DNA of 33,563 nucleotides from Arthrobacter crystallopoietes BAB-32 (GTDB lineage Bacteria > Actinomycetota > Actinomycetes > Actinomycetales > Micrococcaceae): assembly GCF_000328305.2 (NCBI RefSeq), contig NZ_ANPE02000098.1, forward strand, positions 1-33,563. The letters are read 5' to 3'. Within the stretch, counting starts at the first letter, position 1; each line of letters starts with the position of its first letter. Position numbers and translations under genes: made by a program. Below are positions 1 through 7,158 of the stretch, one piece after another. The notes beneath the pieces were generated by a model. It searched no databases and had not been told where the DNA came from. It was given only the letters and a program-made list of their open reading frames with translations.

Positions 1-106
1 CTTCCAGACGGTCGGTCGCTGATGCCACAGCCATTCCTTACCAGAGTGCGTGCGAGGTGTCTCAAGAAATATACTTCAGGAATCTGTCTGTGATACTTAT
101 GACAGC

Positions 107-1450
107 ATGCAGAAATCTCCGACGGAGCAGACGACCCCCGGCGGCGCAGTCCAGCAGGACGGCCGGCTGCCGCAAGGAGCCCGGCGCGCCCTCACAGCCG
201 CGGTGATCGGAACGCTCATCGAGTGGTACGACTATGCCCTCTACGGTGCGGCCGCCGGACTGGTCATCGGACCGCTGTTCTTCAGCGACGCCGTGCCCGC
301 CGCGGCGACGATGGCGGCGTTCGCTACTTTCGCCGTCGGTTTCGTGGCCCGTCCGCTGGGTGGCATCGTGATCGGCCATATCGGCGACAAACACGGCCGC
401 AAGCCCGCCATGATGCTCACCATCCTCCTGATGGGAGCTGCCACCGTCGGCATCGGGCTGCTGCCGACCGCCGCCGCGATCGGCGCCGCGGCTCCGCTGC
501 TCCTGGTGGTCTTCCGCCTCCTCCAAGGTCTCGGTGCAGGCGCCGAGCTGGCCGGGGCCATGACCCTGGTGGCGGAGTTCGCACCGCCCGGGAAGCGCGG
601 CAAGTACACCTCGTTTGTCCTCGCCACGCCGCCGGCCGGCATCGCCCTCGCCACGCTGGCCTTCTTCCTGGCTTCCGCCGCAGGCGACGAGGTCCTGCTC
701 GGCTGGGCCTGGCGGATCCCGTTCCTGGTCTCCGCCGTCCTCTTCTTCGTGGCCCTGTACATCCGCTCCAGCCTCGAAGAGACTCCGGAGTACGTGCAGG
801 CGCTGGGCCAGCGGGCCGGACGGGAGCAGAAGGTGCCCCTCGGCGAGCTCTGGCGTGACAACCGGCGCCAGGTGTTCCTCGGCTTCCTTTCGATCACCGG
901 CCACAACGCCGTCAACTACGTGATGGCCGTCTTCGCCGTGACCTTCATGGCCTCGGAGCAGGTGGGCATGGCGCGGTCCGAGGCGCTGCTGGTCGTGACC
1001 ATCGCCTCGCTCTTCTGCATCGTCGGCTCTCCCCTGGCCGGCCGGGCCGCCGACCGCTACGGAGCCGGGCGGGTGCTCGCCTTCGGCGCAGTCATCGGCG
1101 CCCTTTTCGCATGGCCGCTCTTCCTGATGATGGCGACGGGAAACCCGCTCATCGCCGGCCTGGGCCTGGCCATCGGCTATGCCTTCAGCGTCAGCGCCAG
1201 CTCCGGGGCGCAGGGCGCGTTCCTGACCAACCTGTTCCCGCCGAAACAGCGGTTCTCCGGCGTCGCCCTGGCCAGGGAAACCAACGGGGCGCTGATTGCA
1301 GGACTTTCGCCGCTCATCGCCGCCGCGCTGATCGAAGCCGCCGACGGCGGCACCTGGCTGGCTGCCGCCTACCTCGCGGCCTGCTGCCTCTGCAGCATCC
1401 TGGCTGTCGCCCTCACCCGCGGCCGCGGCGACAACGCTGCCGCCCACTGA
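107..1450 (+). CDS. MFS transporter, metabolite:H+ symporter (MHS) type
   Basis: Integral membrane carrier of about 447 residues with about twelve hydrophobic segments. The first helix carries IEWYDYALYG, and the loop after helix 2 carries GHIGDKHGRKPAMM, the MFS loop 2-3 signature in the form typical of the MHS family (proline/betaine, shikimate and alpha-ketoglutarate type proton symporters). I start it at the ATG at 107; the frame is open back to a GTG at 50, with an in-frame stop at 20-22, but the extra 19 residues look unlike protein. No clear Shine-Dalgarno precedes 107, so a leaderless start is possible. The next gene, an FMN-dependent hydroxyacid dehydrogenase, begins 30 bp downstream on the same strand, which suggests an operon and a 2-hydroxyacid substrate such as lactate. 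The substrate is inference; the family is clear. Confidence 0.88.
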   Translation: MQKSPTEQTTPGGAVQQDGRLPQGARRALTAAVIGTLIEWYDYALYGAAAGLVIGPLFFSDAVPAAATMAAFATFAVGFVARPLGGIVIGHIGDKHGRKPAMMLTILLMGAATVGIGLLPTAAAIGAAAPLLLVVFRLLQGLGAGAELAGAMTLVAEFAPPGKRGKYTSFVLATPPAGIALATLAFFLASAAGDEVLLGWAWRIPFLVSAVLFFVALYIRSSLEETPEYVQALGQRAGREQKVPLGELWRDNRRQVFLGFLSITGHNAVNYVMAVFAVTFMASEQVGMARSEALLVVTIASLFCIVGSPLAGRAADRYGAGRVLAFGAVIGALFAWPLFLMMATGNPLIAGLGLAIGYAFSVSASSGAQGAFLTNLFPPKQRFSGVALARETNGALIAGLSPLIAAALIEAADGGTWLAAAYLAACCLCSILAVALTRGRGDNAAAH

Positions 1451-1480
1451 ACCAACACGACGACAGGAAAGCTAAGCATC

Positions 1481-2695
1481 ATGGCCCTGAAACGCCAACT
1501 ACCGCAGTGGTCCGAGCTGCGCCCGCTCATGCAGTTCGAGCGCCCGGCGCTGGGACGGGAGGCCCGCCTGGCCAAGGCCGCGGACCTGTGGGACCTGCGC
1601 CGCATCGCCCAGCGCCGCACGCCCCGCCCGGCCTTCGACTACGTTGACGGGGCGGCCCAGGACGAGCTGACGTACCGCCGGTCCCGCCAGGCTTTCGAGT
1701 CGGTTGAGCTGCTGCCGCGGATCCTGCACGGCACCGCCGAGGCGGACCTGGCTGTGAAGATCGCCAACGGCTCGTCCGCCCTGCCGTTCGGCATCGCCCC
1801 CACCGGCTTCACACGCTTCATGCATGCCGAAGGCGAAGAGGCCGGAGCGCGGGCAGCCGCAAAGTACGGCATCCCGTTCTCCCTCTCGACCATGGGCACC
1901 CGTTCCATTGAGGAAGTGGCCGCCGCGGCGCCGGCGGCCCGCCGCTGGTTCCAGCTCTACCTGTGGAAGGACCGCGCGAAGAGCCGGGACCTGCTGGACC
2001 GGGCGCAGGCCAACGGCTTCGACACGCTGCTGGTCACCGTAGACACCCCGGTCGCCGGCCGCCGCCTGCGCGATACCCGCAACGGCATGGTCATCCCGCC
2101 GAAGCTGAGCCTGAAGACCGTCCTCGACGCCTCCTACCGCCCCGAGTGGTGGTTCAACTTCCTGACCACGGACTCGTTGAAGTTCGCCTCGCTGTCCAAC
2201 AGCAGCAACAGCCTGCCCGAACTGATCAATTCCATGTTCGATCCGACCCTGTCCTTCGAGGACCTGGAGTGGATCCGCTCGATCTGGCCGGGCCAGCTGT
2301 TCGTCAAAGGTGTGCTCACCCGTGAGGACACCCGCAAGTCCCTGGATGCCGGCGCTGACGGTCTGGTCGTCTCCAACCATGGCGGCCGCCAGCTGGACCG
2401 CGCACCGGTGGCCATCGAGGCGCTGCCGGAAGTGCGCGAGGAAGCCGGCAAGGACGTCGACATCGTCCTGGACAGCGGCATCATGAGCGGGGCCGACATT
2501 GTCGCAGCGCTGTGCGCCGGCGCCGACTTCGTCCTGGTCGGGCGGGCCTACCTGTACGGGCTGATGGCCGGCGGGCAGCAGGGTGTGGAGCGTGCCCTGG
2601 GACTGCTGGCCGAGGAGGTCCGCAACACGATGCTGCTCATGGGCGCAGCTACCGTCGCCGACCTCACCCCGGACATGCTGAGGGTCCGCGCGTAG
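1481..2695 (+). CDS. lldD: FMN-dependent alpha-hydroxyacid dehydrogenase (L-lactate dehydrogenase type)
   Basis: A 404-residue TIM-barrel flavoenzyme that oxidises a 2-hydroxyacid such as L-lactate, glycolate or mandelate to the 2-oxoacid. Family marks are AFDYVDGAAQDE near residue 52, the FMN-site PFGIAPTGF, FQLYLWKD, the catalytic histidine in SNHGGRQLD, and DSGIMSGADIV followed by LVGRAYLYGLMAGG at the FMN phosphate site. The IMSG in place of the usual IRRG is a form I associate with actinobacterial LldD/MftD-like members, so exact substrate choice is open. An AGGAAAG ribosome site lies about ten bases upstream of the ATG. The gene lies 30 bp behind the MFS carrier and is followed at once by a long terminator hairpin, so the two genes form a complete small operon for hydroxyacid uptake and oxidation. 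No mycofactocin genes are visible. Confidence 0.9.
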   Translation: MALKRQLPQWSELRPLMQFERPALGREARLAKAADLWDLRRIAQRRTPRPAFDYVDGAAQDELTYRRSRQAFESVELLPRILHGTAEADLAVKIANGSSALPFGIAPTGFTRFMHAEGEEAGARAAAKYGIPFSLSTMGTRSIEEVAAAAPAARRWFQLYLWKDRAKSRDLLDRAQANGFDTLLVTVDTPVAGRRLRDTRNGMVIPPKLSLKTVLDASYRPEWWFNFLTTDSLKFASLSNSSNSLPELINSMFDPTLSFEDLEWIRSIWPGQLFVKGVLTREDTRKSLDAGADGLVVSNHGGRQLDRAPVAIEALPEVREEAGKDVDIVLDSGIMSGADIVAALCAGADFVLVGRAYLYGLMAGGQQGVERALGLLAEEVRNTMLLMGAATVADLTPDMLRVRA

Positions 2696-2708
2696 ATAAT
2701 CCGGAAAC

Positions 2709-2756
2709 AACGACGGCGGTGCACCCACCTGCGAAAGGTGGGGCACCGCCGTCGTT
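2709..2756. terminator. Two-way intrinsic terminator between convergent genes
   Basis: A 22-base arm at 2709-2730 and a 21-base arm at 2736-2756 are complementary except for one bulged A, with a 5-base GCGAA loop. It lies between the stop of the hydroxyacid dehydrogenase and the stop of the convergent monooxygenase gene. A T-rich tail is lacking, as is common in high-GC actinobacteria. The right arm with its flank (2741-2760) recurs exactly at 25168-25187. Confidence 0.88.
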
Positions 2757-2779
2757 AGCGCCTTAAGTCCGGCCGGAAC

Positions 2780-4186
2780 TCAGACCGCGGCGACCGCGCT
2801 GGCGAGGCGGTAGCGGCTGCCCCGGTGCTGCTCGGGCAGCCGGTCGCCCTGGCCGAAGAGCTTGTTACGCAGCGTGCCCGGCGCGTACTCGGTCTGGTAG
2901 GCGCCGCGCTTCTGCAGCTCGGGGACCACGTATTCGACGATGTCCTCGAAGGTGCCGGGCGTGATGGCGTAGGCGAGGTTGAAGCCGTCGACATCGGTCT
3001 CGTCGACCCAGGAGATCAGTTCCTCGGCCACCTTGGCGCCGGAGCCGACCGTGATCGGGCCGAAGCCGCCGACGCCGACCCATTCGGCCAGCTTGCGGAT
3101 GGTCCACGGTTCGTTGCTGTCGCCGGAGGCCTTGCGGAAGGTCTCCACGGAGGACTGGATGGCGTTGGACTTCACGTTCTCGCCGATGACCTCGTCCGGG
3201 CCGTAGCTGGAGAGGTCCACGCCCATCCAGCCGGAAATCAGCGCGAGGGCACCATTGATGTCCGCGTAGGACTTGTACTCCTCGAACTTGGCCTGCGCGC
3301 TGTCGTTGTCCGGGCCGGTGACGATGGTCTGCATCGCGTAGATGCGCACGTCGTAGCGGCCCCGGCCGGCGGCCTCGGCGGCGTCCCGGATCTTCTTGAC
3401 CGACGCGGCGAGCATTTCCTTGGTCGGGCAGGTGACGAAGACGGCCTCGGCATTCTCCGCCGCGAACTGCGTGCCGCGCTTGGAGGCGCCGGCCTGGAAG
3501 ATCACCGGGGTGCGCTGCGGGCTGGGCTCGGTGATGGCGATGCCGGGCACCTTGAAGTACTTGCCCTCGTGGCGGATCTCGTGGACCTTGGACGGGTCGG
3601 TGAAGATGCTGTTCACCTTGTCCTTGACGACGGCGTCATCCTCCCAGGAGCCTTCCAGCAGTTTGTAGATGACCTCGAGGTATTCATCCGCGTGGTTGTA
3701 CCGCTCGTCATGCTCCATCTGGTCTTCCTGGCCCATGTTCCGCGCCGCGGAGGGCAGGTAGCCGGTGACGACGTTCCAGCCGACGCGTCCGTTGGTCAGG
3801 TGGTCCAGGGTGGCCAGTCGGCGGGAGAACGGGTAGGGGTGCTCATAGGCAGTGCCGGCGGTGACGCCGAAGCCAAGGTTCTCGGTGACGGCGGCCATCG
3901 CGGAAACCAGCAGGAACGGGTCGTTCACCGGGACCTGCGTGCCGGCGCGCAGCGTGGTCTCGTTGGACCCGCCGAACACGTCGTAGGTGCCGAGCACGTC
4001 GGCGATGAACAGACCGTCGAACAGGCCCTTCTCCAGCACCTTGGCAAGGTGGGTCCAGTAACCGATGGTGTTGTAGTCGGCGGACTTGTCCTCCGGGTGG
4101 CGCCACAGGCCGGGTGACTGATGACCCACGCAGTTCATGTCGAAGGCGTTGAAGCGGATGTGGCGTTGCGGTTTGTGCAATGTCAT
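2780..4186 (-). CDS. DmoA/DszA-like FMNH2-dependent monooxygenase (NtaA/SnaA/DszA family)
   Basis: A 468-residue luciferase-like flavin monooxygenase, cytoplasmic, needing reduced FMN from a separate reductase. The N-terminus (FNAFDMNCVGHQSPGLWRHP, residues 12-31) closely recalls my memory of dimethyl-sulfide monooxygenase DmoA. GRVGWNVV at 133-140, HDERYNHADEYLEV at 159-172 and PVIFQAGASKRG further on are family hallmarks; DszA (dibenzothiophene sulfone) and nitrilotriacetate monooxygenase belong to the same family. The start is the ATG at 4186 behind GGAAGGAGCC; the frame is open up to 4300, but that part is riboswitch leader. It is a single-gene unit under a SAM-I riboswitch, so a role in liberating sulfur from an organosulfur compound (thioether or sulfone type) is a strong inference. 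The substrate is unknown, and no flavin reductase lies nearby. Confidence 0.9.
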   Translation of the reverse strand: MTLHKPQRHIRFNAFDMNCVGHQSPGLWRHPEDKSADYNTIGYWTHLAKVLEKGLFDGLFIADVLGTYDVFGGSNETTLRAGTQVPVNDPFLLVSAMAAVTENLGFGVTAGTAYEHPYPFSRRLATLDHLTNGRVGWNVVTGYLPSAARNMGQEDQMEHDERYNHADEYLEVIYKLLEGSWEDDAVVKDKVNSIFTDPSKVHEIRHEGKYFKVPGIAITEPSPQRTPVIFQAGASKRGTQFAAENAEAVFVTCPTKEMLAASVKKIRDAAEAAGRGRYDVRIYAMQTIVTGPDNDSAQAKFEEYKSYADINGALALISGWMGVDLSSYGPDEVIGENVKSNAIQSSVETFRKASGDSNEPWTIRKLAEWVGVGGFGPITVGSGAKVAEELISWVDETDVDGFNLAYAITPGTFEDIVEYVVPELQKRGAYQTEYAPGTLRNKLFGQGDRLPEQHRGSRYRLASAVAAV

Positions 4187-4277
4187 TTCAGGCTCCTTCC
4201 TGACCGTGAAGAGAGCCCGCGGCCGTCCGGGCCCGCCGAATGGCTGCGCCCATGGAACGACCGGAAGATTCTGCTTC

Positions 4278-4364
4278 TCCATCGGTCCTGGCGTTAGCAC
4301 CTTCCTCGAAACGAGGTGGTTGCTGCGGCGTCAACGAGCCAGGTCTCTCAGCCGCTCTGGATGG
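4278..4364 (-). promoter_or_regulatory. SAM-I (S-box) riboswitch upstream of the DmoA/DszA-like monooxygenase
   Basis: Read on the minus strand, the element runs from CCATCC to CGATGGA. It has P1 (CCATC/GATGG), the core GCGGCTGAGAGACCTGGCTC, GACGCCGCAGCAACC, then a short hairpin (ACCTCGTTTCGAGG) and GGTGCTAACGCCAGGACC. CCTGGC in the P2 loop region is complementary to GCCAGG near the 3' end, as in the SAM-I pseudoknot. At 87 nt it is the most compact of the four copies here. The aptamer ends about 92 nt before the start codon, leaving room for an expression platform. An AATAAT -10-like box lies at 4372-4377 just upstream; no good -35 is visible. Expected action: expression off when SAM is plentiful. 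Confidence 0.9.
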
Positions 4365-4429
4365 TTACTGAATTATTCCATCGCATCCGGCCGCGGTTCG
4401 TAAAACCGCATTGTCATACCGGGTAATCC

Positions 4430-4470
4430 GGCATCGGTCGCGGCGTGCCGACGGCAGCGCGACCGATGCC
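4430..4470 (-). terminator. Terminator hairpin at the end of the transporter-monooxygenase operon
   Basis: GGCATCGGTCGC at 4430-4441 is perfectly complementary to GCGACCGATGCC at 4459-4470, extendable by one pair inward. It starts 6 bases past the stop of the upstream monooxygenase gene and precedes the riboswitch of the next unit, so it separates the two transcription units. A smaller hairpin (GCGGTT/AACCGC, 4393-4409) follows. Confidence 0.75.
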
Positions 4471-4475
4471 CTTAG

Positions 4476-5897
4476 CTATGCGGGCAGGCCGTCCCGCACC
4501 GGAACCCGCTCGGTGGCGGCAGCCGAGTTGGCTCCGAACGTCCCGCGGAAGCGTGCCGCCGGGTGCGTCGGCTCCAGGCGCGGCCCACGTCCGAAGAACT
4601 TTTCGCGCAGCGTGCCCGGCCGGTATTCGGTCTGGGCGAGCCCGCGCTTGCGCAGCTCGGGCAGCACTCCATCGATAAATTCGGTGTAGGAGCCCGGCAG
4701 GATCTGGTTCATCACGTTCACGCCGTCGATGCCCGCGTCCTGCCAGCGTTCCAGCTCGTCCACGATCTGTTCCGGGGTGCCGGCAATCTGCTGGGCCTTC
4801 GCCCGGTAGCGGGCCAGGTCTCCGACCGTCGGCTTGCCGCCGGGGACCGAGGCGATTGCCGCTTCCAGCACGCCCCTGGCACCCTCGGTGGACACGTCCC
4901 CCAATGGCGTGTCCAGCGGCAGGCCGCCCAGGTCGACGCCGATTCCGCCGCCAATGTGGGCGATGATCGCGTGCAGGTCGAGGTACTCGTCGTATTCGGC
5001 TTCCTTGCGGCGGACCTCGGCTTCCGTGCTGCCGACAATGAACGAGAGACCTGCGAAGATCTTTACGTCACCCGGGGTCCGGCCGGCTTCGGCTTCGAGC
5101 GCGCGGATGCCGGCGGCCTGCTTGCGCACGTAGTCGGTATGCGGGGCGAACAGGAAGGTCGCCTCTGCGTGTGTGGCGGCAAAGCGCCGGCCGCGCGTGG
5201 AACTGCCGGCTTGGAACAGGAACGGCGTGCGCTGCGGGCTGGGCGTGGCCAGGTGCGGGCCCTCAATCGAGTACCTCGTGCCCCGGTGGTGGATCTTGTT
5301 GACCTTGGCAGGGTCCGCGAAGATGCCGCGCTCCTTGTCGGCGAGCACCGCGTCGTCTTCCCAGGAGCCTTCCCAGAGCTTGTAGGCGGCTTCCACGTAC
5401 TCGTCCGCCCAGTCGTAGCGGTCGTCGTGGGCGGTCAGCCCGTCGGCGCCGAAGTTCCGGTGGGAATTCTCCAGCACGCTGGTGACGACGTTCCAGGCCG
5501 CACGACCACCGGAGATGTGGTCCAAGGTGGACATCTGGCGGGCCAGCTGGAAGGGATCGGACTGGATGACGGAACTCGTCATGGCCAGCCCGATCTCGCT
5601 CGTCACGGCGGCCAGGGCCGAGCACAGCACCAGCGGGTCATGTGCCGGAACCTGCATGCCCTTGCGGACCATCGAGGCCCAGCCACCCTCGTGGTTGCCG
5701 TAAAGGCCAACCACATCGGCAAAGAACATGTTGTCGAACTTGGCGTCCTCGAGCTGGCGAGCCAGGTCCGTCCACAGCGACAGCTCGTTGAAGCGGTGCT
5801 GCTGCGCCTGAGGGTGGCGCCACTGCCCGCCGAGAATGTGGCTGGGCGTGTTCATCAGGAAGCCGCTGAGCAGCAGCCGTGGCCGAGTGGCAGCCAT
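4476..5897 (-). CDS. NtaA/SnaA/DszA-family FMNH2-dependent monooxygenase
   Basis: A 473-residue luciferase-fold monooxygenase of the same broad family as the gene at 2780-4186 but clearly divergent from it. Visible marks: FLMNTPSHILGGQWRHP (residues 13-29), FFADVVGLYG, STLDHISGGRAAWNVVTS (123-140), HDDRYDWADEYVEAAYKLWE and PFLFQAGSSTRGRRFA. The ATG at 5897 follows an AAAGGAGGTG ribosome site, and its first base is the last base of the preceding gene's TGA (TGATG), so translation is probably coupled to the DszC/SfnC-like enzyme. It is the last gene of the six-gene SAM-riboswitch operon. Known relatives include DszA, SnaA, NtaA and the Bacillus enzymes CmoJ and YxeK, which act on modified cysteines; an S-substituted cysteine or sulfone is therefore plausible. 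The substrate is not determined by sequence. Confidence 0.88.
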   Translation of the reverse strand: MAATRPRLLLSGFLMNTPSHILGGQWRHPQAQQHRFNELSLWTDLARQLEDAKFDNMFFADVVGLYGNHEGGWASMVRKGMQVPAHDPLVLCSALAAVTSEIGLAMTSSVIQSDPFQLARQMSTLDHISGGRAAWNVVTSVLENSHRNFGADGLTAHDDRYDWADEYVEAAYKLWEGSWEDDAVLADKERGIFADPAKVNKIHHRGTRYSIEGPHLATPSPQRTPFLFQAGSSTRGRRFAATHAEATFLFAPHTDYVRKQAAGIRALEAEAGRTPGDVKIFAGLSFIVGSTEAEVRRKEAEYDEYLDLHAIIAHIGGGIGVDLGGLPLDTPLGDVSTEGARGVLEAAIASVPGGKPTVGDLARYRAKAQQIAGTPEQIVDELERWQDAGIDGVNVMNQILPGSYTEFIDGVLPELRKRGLAQTEYRPGTLREKFFGRGPRLEPTHPAARFRGTFGANSAAATERVPVRDGLPA

Positions 5898-7150
5898 CAG
5901 GCAGCACCTCCTTTGGTGTCTCCGCCTGCCGACGGAGCTTCGCCGATACTGTTCAGTCCCGTCGGCACGGTGCCGTTAATGTGGAAGTCGCCCACGGAGC
6001 GGGCCTTGAACGCTATCGGATTGTGCGTGGCAACCGTGCGTGCATTGCGCCAATGCCGGTCCAGCGCCTTGCCGCGGCTGGTGGCGGAAGCACCGGTGAC
6101 ATCGAAGAGTTCTCCGGTCGCTGCGAGGACCAGCCCGGGGACGGTCACGTGCGCCTTCTGCACCGCCAGTTCGGCGCGCAGGTAAGCCGCATCGGCATCG
6201 AGTGCGAGCTGTGCGTCGACAGCGGCGTCCAGGTCCCGTGCCGCCGCGGTGACCACGGCCTCGGCGGCATAGACCTTGGACGCGAGCAGTCCAACGTGTT
6301 CCTGGATCAGCGCGTCGTCGCGGAACAACTGGCCCTGGCCCGTGTTGAAGGTGCGGGTGCGGTGACGGACCAACCCGGATGCATCTCGCAGGGCGGCGCG
6401 GCCGATTCCTGCGAGTACCGCCAGCAGGCACATCTGGAAGAACGCCGGTTCCAGGGTGCTGGAAACCTTGCGCTGGATGATGTCCTCCTCGTCCACCTCG
6501 ACGTCGTCGAACACGGCAGTGCCGGTGCCGGTCAGCGGCTGCCCGAAGCCGTCCCAGTCATCCACAATGCGCACGCGCGTATCGTCGGCGCGGACCAGCG
6601 CGTACTGGCGGCCTTCCACGCCGTCGGTACTGGCCATAACTACCACCCAATCCGCAAAAATCGAGCCGGTGGTGTAGTACTTCTCCCCGTTCAGCAGCCA
6701 GCGCCCGCCCTCCTGGCGCAGCTTGGTCTGGGTGGTGCCCAGCGCATTGCCGCCGCGCTCGGTGGCCGCATTGCCGAAGATCTCCCCGGCAGCCACCCGC
6801 GGGAACCAGCGCGCCTGCAATTCGCGCGGCTGGAGGGCGATGGTCTCGACGAAGGAGAAGTGCGAGCGCAGCAGGTGGCTGATGTTGGAATCGGCCTCGG
6901 CCAGCTCGATGAGCAGGCGGAACAGGTGCTCGTGGCTGACCGGGTCGCCGCCGAATTCCGCCGGCAGGCGCAGCGTGGTGAAGCCGGCATCCTTCAGCCA
7001 GCCAATCTGCTCGAAGGGCAGGATGCGCTGCTGTTCGCGCTCAAGTGTTCCGGCGGCAATGCGCGCAAAGACGGGTCGGAAGCGCGCGGCGACGGCGGCA
7101 TAGCGGGCCTCCCCGGTCGCGGTCCCGGGTTCGGTGGCGGTGATGCTCAT
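5897..7150 (-). CDS. DszC/SfnC-like flavin monooxygenase (acyl-CoA dehydrogenase fold)
   Basis: About 417 residues with the acyl-CoA dehydrogenase fold: an N-terminal helical part with TLRLPAEFGG, a mid-domain with ATERGGNALGTTQTK and GEKYYTTGSIFADW, and a C-terminal helical bundle ending in LDRHWRNARTVATHNP. This pattern belongs to the branch that works as an FMNH2-dependent monooxygenase (DszC on dibenzothiophene, SfnC in sulfone use) rather than as a dehydrogenase. A histidine near residue 92, the serine of TTGS near 163 and the histidine of THNP near 375 plausibly match the DszC active-site residues I recall. The start at 7150 follows AAGGAAAC; the frame is open further upstream, but that stretch is the ATPase gene read out of frame. 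It lies 8 bp after the ATPase stop and overlaps the next gene by one base. It needs a flavin reductase not seen here. Confidence 0.88.
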   Translation of the reverse strand: MSITATEPGTATGEARYAAVAARFRPVFARIAAGTLEREQQRILPFEQIGWLKDAGFTTLRLPAEFGGDPVSHEHLFRLLIELAEADSNISHLLRSHFSFVETIALQPRELQARWFPRVAAGEIFGNAATERGGNALGTTQTKLRQEGGRWLLNGEKYYTTGSIFADWVVVMASTDGVEGRQYALVRADDTRVRIVDDWDGFGQPLTGTGTAVFDDVEVDEEDIIQRKVSSTLEPAFFQMCLLAVLAGIGRAALRDASGLVRHRTRTFNTGQGQLFRDDALIQEHVGLLASKVYAAEAVVTAAARDLDAAVDAQLALDADAAYLRAELAVQKAHVTVPGLVLAATGELFDVTGASATSRGKALDRHWRNARTVATHNPIAFKARSVGDFHINGTVPTGLNSIGEAPSAGGDTKGGAA

Positions 7151-7158
7151 CTGTTTCC

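Noticed and set aside
62-1447. Long minus-strand frame opposite the MFS gene; similar long frames oppose or cross most genes (for example 2825-4117, 4563-6185, 7192-8832, 30974-32776).
   Set aside because: High-GC third-codon bias creates long open antisense frames; their products are low-complexity, rich in Arg, Gly, His and Gln, and match no family pattern, while the opposite frames are clear enzymes or transporters.
4187-4300. N-terminal extension of the DmoA/DszA-like monooxygenase starting at 4300.
   Set aside because: It overlaps the riboswitch 3' end; a strong GGAAGGAGCC and the family N-terminus support the ATG at 4186. The same holds for the apparent early starts inside the riboswitch of the MetE-like gene.
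2780-5897. The two NtaA/SnaA/DszA-family monooxygenases as a recent tandem duplication.
   Set aside because: They share the fold and family motifs but differ widely along their length and in the N-terminal substrate region, and lie in separate transcription units.
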